64,000 nt of DNA from Alcaligenaceae bacterium SAGV5 (lineage in GTDB: Bacteria; Pseudomonadota; Gammaproteobacteria; Burkholderiales; Burkholderiaceae_B). Under the pieces are notes generated by a model. The model saw nothing but the letters and a program-made list of their open reading frames with translations, was not told the origin of the DNA and made no database searches. The stretch lies in the NCBI GenBank assembly GCA_009360345.1, contig SPDP01000001.1, positions 1,798,001 to 1,862,000 of the forward strand. Reading direction: 5' to 3'. Both the position numbers and the translations under genes were made by a program. Shown here piece by piece: positions 37,041 to 45,712 of this stretch; within the stretch, counting starts at the first letter, position 1; every line of letters begins with the position of its first letter.

Positions 37041-38009
37041 CTACTCGACTTTTATGCCCGTGTCGGCGACGACCTTGCCCCAGCGCTGCGTTTCGTCGGC
37101 CACCAGCTTGGCCAGTTCCGCGGGTGAGGACGGCGCCGGGTCGGCATAGACGCCGGACAGTTTCTCGGCCACGGCGGGTTCGCGCAGCGCGGCCGCCACC
37201 ATCTTCGACAACGAATCCACGGCGGCCTGGGGCGCGCCCTTGGGAGCGAACAGCGCGAACCAGCCGCCCGACTCCAGGCCCGACACGCCGGATTCGGCGA
37301 AGGTGGGAATGTCCGGCGCGAAGCGCGAACGCTGGGTGCCCGTCACGGCGATGGCCTTGATGCGGCCGTCCTTGAGCAGCGGCATGGCCGGCGGCAGGCC
37401 GGCCACCACCAGGTCCAGTTCGCCACGCGCCAGCGCCGGCAGGGCCTCGGCGAAGCTGCGGCTGTACGGGATGTGCAGCAGCTTCAACCCATAGTTGTTT
37501 TGCAGGTAGGCGGCGGCCAGGTGCAGGTTGGTGCCGATGCCGGGCGTGCCGTAGCGCAGTTCCTTCTGCCTGGCCAGCGCGATGAACTCCTGCGGGTTCG
37601 AGGCCGGCAGCTTGGGGCTGGCCAGCAGCACGTTCTGGATACGGGCCAGCAGCGCGACGGGCGCGAAGTCCTTTTCCGGCTTGATGCGCCAATCGGGATA
37701 CAAGTGGGTCAGGATGCCGTGCGTGTCCTTGCCGCCCAGCAGCAGCGTATAGCCATCGGCCTTGGCGTCGGCCACGGCCTCGGTGCCGATCTTGCCGCCG
37801 GCGCCCAGCTTGTTCTCGACCACGAAGGACTGGCCGGTCTGGCGCGACAGCTGTTCGCTCACGACGCGCGCGATCAGGTCCGGCGCCGTGCCCGGCCCAT
37901 AGGGCACGACGACGCGCACGGGCCGGTCGGGATAGGAAGGTTTCTGGGCCGCCGCGGACGCGCAGACGAACACGGCGGCGAGCGCGCAACGCGCGATGGA
38001 TCGGTGCAT
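37041..38009 (-). CDS. Bug-family solute-binding protein
   Basis: A 322-residue periplasmic receptor. ATG 38009 is preceded by GAGGAGA; the signal peptide MHRSIARCALAAVFVCASAAA precedes YPDRPVRVVVPYGPGTAPDLIARVV, VENKLGAGGKIGTEAVADAKADGYTLL and PGIGTNLHLAAAYLQ. It is divergent from the aromatic-degradation operon at 38160, so it likely captures a substrate of that pathway. No membrane partner is encoded nearby. Confidence 0.92.
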   Translation of the reverse strand: MHRSIARCALAAVFVCASAAAQKPSYPDRPVRVVVPYGPGTAPDLIARVVSEQLSRQTGQSFVVENKLGAGGKIGTEAVADAKADGYTLLLGGKDTHGILTHLYPDWRIKPEKDFAPVALLARIQNVLLASPKLPASNPQEFIALARQKELRYGTPGIGTNLHLAAAYLQNNYGLKLLHIPYSRSFAEALPALARGELDLVVAGLPPAMPLLKDGRIKAIAVTGTQRSRFAPDIPTFAESGVSGLESGGWFALFAPKGAPQAAVDSLSKMVAAALREPAVAEKLSGVYADPAPSSPAELAKLVADETQRWGKVVADTGIKVE

Positions 38010-38090
38010 GGAAGTCTCCTCGTATACGCACGCCGATGTCGTTCGAATGGGTGGTCCGGTGTGCTCAGACACGATGCTAAACCTACAAAG

Positions 38091-38120
38091 CTCAAAAATC
38101 TATACTTTTGATTTTTTGAG
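38091..38120. promoter_or_regulatory. AT-rich inverted repeat in the divergent promoter of the aromatic cluster
   Basis: CTCAAAAATC, nine bases, GATTTTTTGAG: ten-base arms with one extra T, in the 150-base gap between the divergent Bug gene and the decarboxylase-like gene. It is unusually AT-rich for this genome. It is a candidate site for the GntR regulator encoded at the end of the operon; a promoter role is inferred. Confidence 0.5.
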
Positions 38121-38159
38121 GTCTAGAATGAGCGCCGACGATAGAACCGCAGGAGCATC

Positions 38160-39152
38160 ATGGCCCGCCTACCCATCACCATCGCCACCTGGGACTATGA
38201 CCGGGTCCGTCCGCTGTTGGACGGCCGCGTCACGGTCGAAGGCTGCGAGGTCAACTACCTCCCCATGCCGGTGGAAGAGTGTTTCCATCGCGCCTATTTC
38301 CACGGCGAATTCGATGTCGCCGAGATCGGCTTCAGTCCCTTCCTGATCGCGCTGTCCCGCGGCATCGCGCCCTACGTCGCCCTGCCCGTTTTCCTGTCGC
38401 GCACCTTCCGCCACTCCGCCATCTACATCCGCAACGACCGCGGCATCGCCAGCGCAGCCGACCTGCGCGGCAAGCGCATCGGCCTGCCCGAGTACCAGAT
38501 GTCTGCCGTGCTGTGGGTGCGAGGCTTCCTGAAGGACGAGTACGGTATCGAGGCCGCCGACATCGACTGGGTCCAGGGCGGGTTGGAACAGTACGGCCGC
38601 AAGGACAAGTTCCCGCTCAATCTCCCGCCCGGCTTTCCGCTGGAAAGCGCGCCTGAAGGCCGCTCGCTCTCCAACCTGCTGGCGGCTGGCGAACTGGACG
38701 CCGTCATCTCCGCTCGTGCGCCTTCCTGCCTGATCGAGGGCCATCCCCAGGTACGGCGCCTGTACCCGGATTACCGCGCCGTCGAGCAGGCATATTTCGC
38801 CCGCACCGGCCTCTTCCCCATCATGCATGCGCTGGGCGTGCGCCAGGATCTGGCGCAAAAGCATCCCTGGCTGCCCGCCAGCCTGTACAAGGCGTTCGCC
38901 CAGGCCAAGGAGATCGCCGAACGCGATCTGCGCGAAGTCACCGCGCTGAAGATCGGACTGCCCTGGGTAACCGCCGAGCTGGAATCCACCGAGGCCGTCA
39001 TGGGCCGGGATTTCTGGCCCTACGGCGTGGAGGCCAACCGCAAGACGCTGGAAGCGATGACGCGCTATTCGTACGAACAAGGGCTGGCCGTCCGGCAACT
39101 GGGCGCGGACGAACTGTTCGCGCCCAGCACCCTCGATCCCGTCCACATCTAG
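38160..39152 (+). CDS. 4,5-dihydroxyphthalate decarboxylase-like protein
   Basis: A 330-residue protein without a signal peptide, resembling PhtD/Pht5 4,5-dihydroxyphthalate decarboxylases, which have a periplasmic-binding-protein-like fold. Recognisable parts are ITIATWDYDRVRPLLDGRVTVEGCEVNYLP, the EFDVAEIGFSPFLIALSRG segment, LPVFLSRTFRHSAIYIR and GKRIGLPEYQMSAVLWVRGFL. Many members are annotated as ABC substrate-binding proteins, but lack of export here favours an enzyme. It heads an operon of ring-cleavage and side-chain enzymes. Confidence 0.75.
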   Translation: MARLPITIATWDYDRVRPLLDGRVTVEGCEVNYLPMPVEECFHRAYFHGEFDVAEIGFSPFLIALSRGIAPYVALPVFLSRTFRHSAIYIRNDRGIASAADLRGKRIGLPEYQMSAVLWVRGFLKDEYGIEAADIDWVQGGLEQYGRKDKFPLNLPPGFPLESAPEGRSLSNLLAAGELDAVISARAPSCLIEGHPQVRRLYPDYRAVEQAYFARTGLFPIMHALGVRQDLAQKHPWLPASLYKAFAQAKEIAERDLREVTALKIGLPWVTAELESTEAVMGRDFWPYGVEANRKTLEAMTRYSYEQGLAVRQLGADELFAPSTLDPVHI

Positions 39153-39161
39153 GAGCCGTCC

Positions 39162-40100
39162 ATGCCCGCGCAACTGATCTGCTGCTCGCACAGTCCGCTC
39201 ATGCTGACGGACATCGAGGCGTCCGACCTCGAGGGCCAGCGCGCTTTCTTCGCCGAGATGGAAACGATCTCGCGCGAAGTCCATGCCTTCTCGCCGGACC
39301 TCGTGGTCAGCTTCGGCCCGGACCATTTCAATGGTTTTTTCTATGACCTGATGCCGGCGTTCTGCCTGGGACTGGCGGCCCACGGCACGCGCGACTGGGG
39401 GCTGCCCGGCGGCCCGCTGCGCGTGCCCACCGAGCTGGCGCTGGAATGCGCCCGGGCACTGCATCGCGAAGACCTGGACACCGCCATTTCCTACGACATG
39501 TGCGTGGACCACGGCAACGCCCTCTCGCTGACGCAACTGACCGGCGCGCTGGCGCGCTACGACGTGCTGCCCATTTTCCTGAACTGCGCCGCCGACCCGC
39601 GCCCGTCCATGCGGCGATCGCGCCTGTTCGGCGAAGCCGTGGGCCGCTTCCTGGCCACGCGCGGCCTGCGCGTGACCATCATCGGCTCGGGCGGCCTGTC
39701 GCACGACCCGCCGACGCCGCGCCTGCGCCAGGTGCCGCACGACATCGCGCAGCGGCTGGTCAAGCGGCACACCCCCACGCCCGAGGAGCTGGCCGGGCGC
39801 GAGGCCCGCGTGATCCAGGCCGGCCGCGACCTGGTCGCCGGCAAGGGGCCCTGCATGCCTCCCGATCGAGAATGGGACGAGGCCTTCATGGCCACGCTGT
39901 GCGCTTACGACACCGATGCCCTGGACCGCATCGACGACGCCGGGATCGATCGCAGGGGCGGCTTCGGCGGGCACGAGATCCGGGCCTGGGTCGCGGCGGC
40001 CGCCGCCGCGCGCGCGATCGAAACGCATCCCATACAGGTGCGCTACTACCGGATCATTCCCGAGTGGCTGACCGGCATGGGCATCGTCACCGCCGGCTGA
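39162..40100 (+). CDS. MhpB-like extradiol ring-cleavage dioxygenase (class III)
   Basis: A 312-residue LigB-superfamily enzyme similar to E. coli 2,3-dihydroxyphenylpropionate 1,2-dioxygenase (MhpB). Aligning segments are CCSHSPLML (metal His), FSPDLVVSFGPDHFNGFFYDLMPAFCLG, YDMCVDHGNALSL, IIGSGGLSHDPPTP and RYYRIIPEWLTGMG. The Fe(II) enzyme opens catechol-type rings next to one hydroxyl. It starts nine bases after the decarboxylase-like gene. The side chain on its substrate is probably not phenylpropionate given the neighbours. Confidence 0.87.
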   Translation: MPAQLICCSHSPLMLTDIEASDLEGQRAFFAEMETISREVHAFSPDLVVSFGPDHFNGFFYDLMPAFCLGLAAHGTRDWGLPGGPLRVPTELALECARALHREDLDTAISYDMCVDHGNALSLTQLTGALARYDVLPIFLNCAADPRPSMRRSRLFGEAVGRFLATRGLRVTIIGSGGLSHDPPTPRLRQVPHDIAQRLVKRHTPTPEELAGREARVIQAGRDLVAGKGPCMPPDREWDEAFMATLCAYDTDALDRIDDAGIDRRGGFGGHEIRAWVAAAAAARAIETHPIQVRYYRIIPEWLTGMGIVTAG

Positions 40101-40131
40101 AGCACCGACCACGAACCGACCAGGACACACC

Positions 40132-40980
40132 ATGGCCCTCACCGCCCATCGCACCGGCACCGCCCGCAGCGGCGACGTCGATATCTTCTACCGCCGCTTC
40201 GGCGCACCCGGCGCCACGCCCGTCCTCATCGCGCACGGCCTGTCGTACTTCTCGTACGACTGGACCGGCATCGCCGAGGCCCTGGCCGCCGACCGCGAGG
40301 TGGTCGCCGTCGACCTGCGCGGCTTCGGCGACTCCACCCGCAGCCCCGACCGGCACTACGACCTGCGCGACTTCGCCGACGACCTCGTGGCCGTGCTCGA
40401 CCACCTGCACTGGCCACGCGCCGTGCTGGCCGGCCACTCCATGGGCGGACGAATCTGCCTGTGCGCTGCCCACTGGTACCCCGATCGGGTGGCGGCGCTG
40501 GCCTGCCTGGACTTCGCGCCCGACGTTGCCGCGGCGGGCCGCCGCAACGTCGCCCTGCGCATCGGCAACCAGCCGGATGTGTTCGCGTCCGTGGACGAGG
40601 CGCTGGCCTACCACGGACTGCCCGCCGACCTGCCGGCGGACGCTCCCGCCAGGAAGCGCTACGAGGCCTTCCTGCGGCCCGTTGCCGGCGGCTACGAACT
40701 CAAGCGCGACCTGCATTTCCGCGACAGCTTCCGCCAGACCCTGCAGGGCAAGCCCGCCGCGCCGGGACCGGACCTGTGGGCCATGGTCAGGGAACTGCGC
40801 GTGCCCGCGCTGTTCGTGCGCGGCAGCCGGTCCGACATGTTCGAGGCGCCCACGCTGGACAAGCTGCGGCTGGCCAATCCGCGCTGCCGCGCCGAAGAAA
40901 TCGACGGCAGCCACGACCTGGCCGGCGACAACCCCGGGGACCTGACGCGCGTGCTGCGCGCCTTCCTGCCCGCGGACTGA
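40132..40980 (+). CDS. Alpha/beta hydrolase, probable meta-cleavage product hydrolase
   Basis: A 282-residue alpha/beta-hydrolase fold protein: LIAHGLSYFSYDWTGIAEAL (oxyanion HG), VAVDLRGFGDSTRSPD, nucleophile elbow GHSMGGRI, late acid in FVRGSRSDMFE and catalytic His in IDGSHDLAGDNP. It directly follows the extradiol dioxygenase, the usual position of a C-C hydrolase of the MhpC type. Esterase activity cannot be excluded. Confidence 0.82.
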   Translation: MALTAHRTGTARSGDVDIFYRRFGAPGATPVLIAHGLSYFSYDWTGIAEALAADREVVAVDLRGFGDSTRSPDRHYDLRDFADDLVAVLDHLHWPRAVLAGHSMGGRICLCAAHWYPDRVAALACLDFAPDVAAAGRRNVALRIGNQPDVFASVDEALAYHGLPADLPADAPARKRYEAFLRPVAGGYELKRDLHFRDSFRQTLQGKPAAPGPDLWAMVRELRVPALFVRGSRSDMFEAPTLDKLRLANPRCRAEEIDGSHDLAGDNPGDLTRVLRAFLPAD

Positions 40981-41031
40981 AGCGGCCGCCGGCCCGATAC
41001 GACACGACAACAACGACCCAGGAGGAAGACC

Positions 41032-42483
41032 ATGTCCATCGAGAAACTGCTGCCGAAGCATCGCGACCTCTATTACGGCGGCGCCTGGCATCGCCCGGAG
41101 GGGGGCTATGCCGACTCCTTCAGCCCGTCCACCGGCGAGAACCTGGGCCCCTGCGCGGTGGCCAACCGCGCCGACGTCGACGCCGCCGTGCGCGCCGCGC
41201 ACGAGGCGTACCGCTCGTGGCGGCGCACCGCGCCCGGCGAACGCGCCACGGTGCTGCGCCGCATCGCCCAGGCCATGCGCGAACACCGCGAGGAACTGGC
41301 CATGATCGACGCCATCGACTGCGGCAACCCCGTGTCCGCGCTGATGCACGATGTCGACATCGCCACCCAGCTCATCGACTACTTCGCCGGACTGGTCCAT
41401 GAGCTGCGTGGCTCCACCATCCCCATGGGCGAAGGCGTCATCGACATGACGGTGCGCGAACCCTACGGCGTCTGCGCCCGCATCGTCGCCTACAACCACC
41501 CCATGATGTTCACCGCCAGCCGGCTGGCGGCGGCGGTGGCCGCCGGCAACACCGTCATCATGAAGCCACCGGTGCAGGCGCCGCTGTCGGCCTACCGGCT
41601 GATGGAGCTGATCGACGGCATCGCGCCGCCCGGGGTCATCAACGTGCTGTCAGGCGGCACCGAATGCGGGCAGGCGCTGGTGGATCATCCTCTGGTGCCC
41701 AAGGTCACGCTGATCGGCAGCATCGCCACGGGCAAGGCCATCGCCCGCGGCGCGGCCGAGCATCTCAAGCACGTGAGCCTGGAGCTGGGCGGCAAGAACG
41801 CGCTGGTGATCTATCCCGACGCGGACCTGGAACGCGCGATCAAGGGCGCCGTGGCCGGCATGTGCTTCACCTGGTGCGGCCAGGCCTGCAGTTCGACCAC
41901 GCGGCTGTTCGTGCACGAGTCGGTCTACGACCGGGTGGTCCAGGGCGTGCTGGAAGGCGTGCGCGCCTACCGGCCCGGCCTGCCCACCGACAAGGCGACG
42001 ACCATGGGCGCCATCGTCTCGCGCGAGCAGTACGACAAGATCATGCACTACATCGAACTGGGCAGGCAGGAAGGCGCCCGGCTGGCCGCGGGCGGCAAGC
42101 ATCCCGATGGCGCCGAGCTGGCCGGCGGCCATTTCATCGAACCCACCGTCTTCACCGACGTGACCATGGACATGCGCATCGCGCGCGAAGAGATATTCGG
42201 CCCGGTGCTGTCCATCCTCAAGTGGTCGGACGAGGACGAGATGTTCGACCAGGTCAATTCGCTGGAGTACGGCCTGGCCGCCGGCGTCTACACCACGCGG
42301 CTCGATACGGCCCACCGCGCCGCCGGACGCTTCGAGGCGGGCTACGTCTGGGTCAACAACGCGGCCAGGCATTTCTTCCCCGCACCCTTCGGCGGCTACA
42401 AGCAGTCCGGCAACAATCGCGAGGAATCCTTCGAGGAACTGGTGTCCTACACGCAGTTGAAGAACGTCTACATCACGCTTTGA
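41032..42483 (+). CDS. NAD(P)-dependent aldehyde dehydrogenase, possibly aromatic aldehyde
   Basis: A 483-residue ALDH. Blocks include REPYGVCARIVAYNHPMMFTASRLAAAVAAGNTVIMKP, the glutamate motif LELGGKNALV, the catalytic cysteine in WCGQACSSTTRLF, EEIFGPVLS and PFGGYKQSGNNREESFEELVSYTQLKNVYI. AGGAGGAAGACC precedes the ATG. It is followed 17 bases later by a hydroxycinnamoyl-CoA hydratase/lyase homologue; that pair is typical of ferulate-to-vanillate type routes (vdh next to ech), so the aldehyde released by the lyase is the expected substrate. Confidence 0.87.
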   Translation: MSIEKLLPKHRDLYYGGAWHRPEGGYADSFSPSTGENLGPCAVANRADVDAAVRAAHEAYRSWRRTAPGERATVLRRIAQAMREHREELAMIDAIDCGNPVSALMHDVDIATQLIDYFAGLVHELRGSTIPMGEGVIDMTVREPYGVCARIVAYNHPMMFTASRLAAAVAAGNTVIMKPPVQAPLSAYRLMELIDGIAPPGVINVLSGGTECGQALVDHPLVPKVTLIGSIATGKAIARGAAEHLKHVSLELGGKNALVIYPDADLERAIKGAVAGMCFTWCGQACSSTTRLFVHESVYDRVVQGVLEGVRAYRPGLPTDKATTMGAIVSREQYDKIMHYIELGRQEGARLAAGGKHPDGAELAGGHFIEPTVFTDVTMDMRIAREEIFGPVLSILKWSDEDEMFDQVNSLEYGLAAGVYTTRLDTAHRAAGRFEAGYVWVNNAARHFFPAPFGGYKQSGNNREESFEELVSYTQLKNVYITL

Positions 42484-42500
42484 ATCTGGAGGAGACAAGC

Positions 42501-43331
42501 ATGCAATTCGATCAGTTGAAGAACGTCAAAGTCGAGATCGCCAACGGCATAGGCTGGGTCACGCTGAACCGCCCGGACAAGCGCAACGCGATGAGCCCGG
42601 ACCTGCACTTCGAGATGGTGGACGTGCTCAAGGAACTGGCCGAGGAACCCGCGGTGCGCGTGCTGGTGCTGACCGGCGCGGGCGACAGCTGGTGCGCCGG
42701 CCAGGACATCGGCCTGTTCTTCCGCGCGCTGGACGACAAGCCCAAGCAGCGGCACCTGGCCCGGCTGGCCAACCACGAATGGCGCTGGACCCTGCTCAGC
42801 AGCTTTCCCAAGCCCACCATCGCCATGGTGAACGGGCACTGCTACGGCGGCGCCTTCGTGCAGTTGTTCGCCTGCGATTTCGCCATCGCGGCCGACGAGG
42901 CGCAGTTCGGCCTGTCCGAGGTGAACTGGGGCATCCTGCCCGGCGGCCTGGTGGGCAAGGTCATCGTCGACGGGCTGGCCTACCGCGACGCCGTCTACTA
43001 CGCGATGACGGGCGATCCCTTCAACGGCAAGACGGCCGCGCAGATGCGGCTGGTGACCGAATCGGTGCCGCTCGACCGGCTGCGCGCGCGCACCGAGGAG
43101 CTGGCCGCCTCGCTGGCGCGCAAGAATCCGCAGACGCTGCGCACCATCAAGGAAAGCCTGCGCCTGGTGCGCGGCATGAGCGTGGACCAGGCCGCCGACT
43201 ACCTGCTGGCCAAGGAACGCGAGATGCGCTTCATGGATACCGAGGGCGGACGCGAACAGGCCATGACCCAGTTCCTGGACGACAAGACCTACCGCCCCGG
43301 GTTCGGCGAATACCGGCGGGCCGCGCAATGA
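42501..43331 (+). CDS. Hydroxycinnamoyl-CoA (feruloyl-CoA) hydratase/lyase-like crotonase
   Basis: A 276-residue crotonase-fold protein that follows HCHL/Ech rather than ordinary enoyl-CoA hydratases: VKVEIANGIGWVTLNRPDKRNAMSPDL, VLTGAGDSWCAGQDI, KPTIAMVNGHCYGGAFVQLFACDFAIAADEAQFGLSEVNWGILPGG (with the catalytic Glu in LSEVNWGI) and TEGGREQAMTQFLDDKTYRPG. HCHL hydrates the side-chain double bond and splits off acetyl-CoA, leaving an aromatic aldehyde. GGAGGAGA precedes the start. The aromatic substitution pattern is unknown. Confidence 0.82.
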   Translation: MQFDQLKNVKVEIANGIGWVTLNRPDKRNAMSPDLHFEMVDVLKELAEEPAVRVLVLTGAGDSWCAGQDIGLFFRALDDKPKQRHLARLANHEWRWTLLSSFPKPTIAMVNGHCYGGAFVQLFACDFAIAADEAQFGLSEVNWGILPGGLVGKVIVDGLAYRDAVYYAMTGDPFNGKTAAQMRLVTESVPLDRLRARTEELAASLARKNPQTLRTIKESLRLVRGMSVDQAADYLLAKEREMRFMDTEGGREQAMTQFLDDKTYRPGFGEYRRAAQ

Positions 43332-44521
43332 ACGCCGCGTCCGCGCCCGCCTCCGGCGACGTCCTGCAAGGCATCCGGGTGCTGGAGCTGGGCAACTTCA
43401 TCACCGGCCCCTATGCCGGCCTGATGCTGGCCGACCTGGGCGCCGACGTGATCAAGGTCGAGCGGCCGGAAGGCGATCCCTTCCGCGCCTTCCGCGACGG
43501 CCAGTACAGTCCGAACTTCGTCGCGTTCAACCGCAACAAGCGCAGCGTGAAGCTGGACCTGGCCACCGAGGCCGGACGCGGCGCCCTGCTCCGGCTCGTG
43601 GACACGGCGGACGTGCTGATCGAGAACTTCCGGCCCGGCGTCATGGACAGAATGGGGCTGGGGTGGGAGACGCTGCGCGCGCGGCGGCCGCAACTGGTCT
43701 ATTGCGCGATCGGCGGCTTCCTGCCCGGCAGCCGGCACGAGGGCCAGCCCGCCTTCGACACCATCGGCCAGGCCCTGAGCGGCATGCTGGACACCTTCCT
43801 GGATCCGTCCAATCCGCAGGTGCGCGGCCCCACCATCTCGGACCAGCTGGCGGGCATGTACGCGTGCCAGGGCATCCTGGGCGCGCTGTTCGCCCGGCAG
43901 GCCAGCGGACGGGGCCGGCTGGTCGAGGTCAACATGATCGAGGCGTCCATGTCGTTCATGCCCGACTTCTTCGCCAGCTATACCCGCGACGGCACGCGCA
44001 TGCGGTCGACCACGCGCGCGTCCTACTCGCACAGTCTCGCGTTCGAGTGCGCCGACGGCGCGCGCATCGGTTTGCAGCTTTCGTCTCCGTCGAAGTTCTG
44101 GGAAGGCCTGGTGCGGGCCGTGGACATGCCCGAACTACGGAACGATGCGCGCTTCGCCACCCGCGGCGCGCGCATCGCCAACTTCGCCGCGCTGTCCGAC
44201 CTGCTGCGGGACCGCTTCCGCGCGCGGCCCCAGGCACACTGGCTGGCCGCGCTGCGCGCCGCCGACGTGCCGCATGCGCCGGTCCTGACCGTGCCCGATA
44301 TCCTGGACGACCCCGAATTCGCGGCAGCCGGCAGTTTCCACGAGCTGCATCACCCGGAGATGGGATCGGTACGCGCGTTGAGCCGGCCGATCCGCTACGA
44401 CGGCCAGCGTCCGCCCAGCCGCTATCCTCCCCCCACGCTGGGCGAGCAGACCACCGCGATCCTGGCCGAAGCCGGCGTGCCGGAGCAGGAAATCGCCGCC
44501 GCCCGGGGGCCGACACCCTAG
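43328..44521 (+). CDS. CaiB/BaiF-type (class III) CoA transferase
   Basis: A 397-residue class III CoA transferase: GIRVLELGNFITGPYAGLMLADLGADVIKVERPEGDPFR, FVAFNRNKRSVKLDL, DVLIENFRPGVMDRMGLGW, FDTIGQALSGM and a conserved Asp in the PTISDQLAGMYA region. It overlaps the lyase gene by four bases (ATGA), so both are translationally coupled. I infer that it loads CoA onto the pathway's acid substrate; no acyl-CoA ligase is present in the cluster. Confidence 0.88.
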   Translation: MNAASAPASGDVLQGIRVLELGNFITGPYAGLMLADLGADVIKVERPEGDPFRAFRDGQYSPNFVAFNRNKRSVKLDLATEAGRGALLRLVDTADVLIENFRPGVMDRMGLGWETLRARRPQLVYCAIGGFLPGSRHEGQPAFDTIGQALSGMLDTFLDPSNPQVRGPTISDQLAGMYACQGILGALFARQASGRGRLVEVNMIEASMSFMPDFFASYTRDGTRMRSTTRASYSHSLAFECADGARIGLQLSSPSKFWEGLVRAVDMPELRNDARFATRGARIANFAALSDLLRDRFRARPQAHWLAALRAADVPHAPVLTVPDILDDPEFAAAGSFHELHHPEMGSVRALSRPIRYDGQRPPSRYPPPTLGEQTTAILAEAGVPEQEIAAARGPTP

Positions 44522-44618
44522 GATCCGCCCATTTCAAGCAAGATCCCGCCCACGGCCGCGCGCAGACACGGCCTGGACGGACCACCGGCCGACACCGGCC
44601 ATGGAAAGGAGACACCGC

Positions 44619-45623
44619 ATGCAAGACCATCGCGACACCTCGATCACCCGCCGTGGCTTCATCGCCACCGGTGCCGGCCTCGCGCTGGGCGCCGCCGGCA
44701 CCGCGCACGGCCAGGGCCAGGCCTATCCGGCTCGCGCCATCCGCGTCATCGTGCCCTTCCCCGCCGGCGCCGGCGCCGACTCCAACGCCCGGCTGGTATC
44801 TCAGCAACTGGCGGAAAAGCTGGGCCAGCCAGTCGTGGTCGACAACCGGCCCGGGGCCAACGGCCTGATCGGCACCGAAGCCGTGGCCAAGGCCGCGCCC
44901 GACGGCTACACCCTGCTGTTCGTCGACCGCGGCGCGCTGGGCATCAACCCCAGTTTGTACAAGAAGCTGCCCTACGACCCGCTGAAGGACTTCTCCTACG
45001 TGGGTATCGCGGTCTGGGGCCCCTATGTGCTCGTGGCCGGCTCCAAGCAATCGGCCAAGACCATCCAGGAGCTCGTCGCCGCCGCGCGCAAACAGCCCGG
45101 CCACCTCACCTACGCCAGCTTCGGCAACGGCAGCATGACCCAGCTGGGCACCGAGTCGCTGTGCTCTCGCCTGGGCATGCAGCTGACCCACGTGCCCTAC
45201 AAGGGCGGCGCCCCGGCGCTGACCGCCGCCATGGCCGGCGAGGTCGACATGGCGCTGGTGACGATCGGGCCGGCCCTGGGCGCGATCCGCGAAGGCCGCG
45301 TGCGGCCGCTGCTGGTGGGAGGCGGCCACCGCTTCCCGCTGCTGCCGGACGTGCCTGCCGTCAGCGAGATCGGCGGCGACGAGAACACCATACCCAACAC
45401 CTATTTCGGCTTCGCCCTGCCCGCCGGCACGCCCGCCGCGATCCGCGACCGCCTTTCGGGCACCATCCGGCAGGTACTGGCCGACGCCGCGATCCGCGCC
45501 AAGCTGGCCGACAGCGGCTTCCAGCCGGCCCAGGGTACGCCCGAGGAGATGCGGTCCACGGTGGAGCGGGACATCACGGCCTTCGGCCGGCTGGCACGCG
45601 AGCTGAATATCCAGCCCGAATGA
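44619..45623 (+). CDS. Bug-family solute-binding protein with twin-arginine-like signal
   Basis: A 334-residue receptor. ATG 44619 is preceded by AAAGGAGA; an upstream ATG at 44601 lies before this site. The leader SITRRGFIATGAGLALGAAGTAHG looks like a Tat signal, unusual but recurrent in the family. The mature part has YPARAIRVIVPFPAGAGADSNARLV, VDNRPGANGLIGTEAVAKAAPDGYTLL and VPYKGGAPALTAAMAGEVDMA. It is within the aromatic operon, the second Bug protein of this cluster. Confidence 0.9.
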   Translation: MQDHRDTSITRRGFIATGAGLALGAAGTAHGQGQAYPARAIRVIVPFPAGAGADSNARLVSQQLAEKLGQPVVVDNRPGANGLIGTEAVAKAAPDGYTLLFVDRGALGINPSLYKKLPYDPLKDFSYVGIAVWGPYVLVAGSKQSAKTIQELVAAARKQPGHLTYASFGNGSMTQLGTESLCSRLGMQLTHVPYKGGAPALTAAMAGEVDMALVTIGPALGAIREGRVRPLLVGGGHRFPLLPDVPAVSEIGGDENTIPNTYFGFALPAGTPAAIRDRLSGTIRQVLADAAIRAKLADSGFQPAQGTPEEMRSTVERDITAFGRLARELNIQPE

Positions 45624-45712
45624 CGGACGGTCCGCAGGATAATGGCAGGGATGGAATAATCGCGGTCGGCCTTCCCGCGCCGACCGCCGTTCCCGAACCA
45701 GGCTCCCGACCC

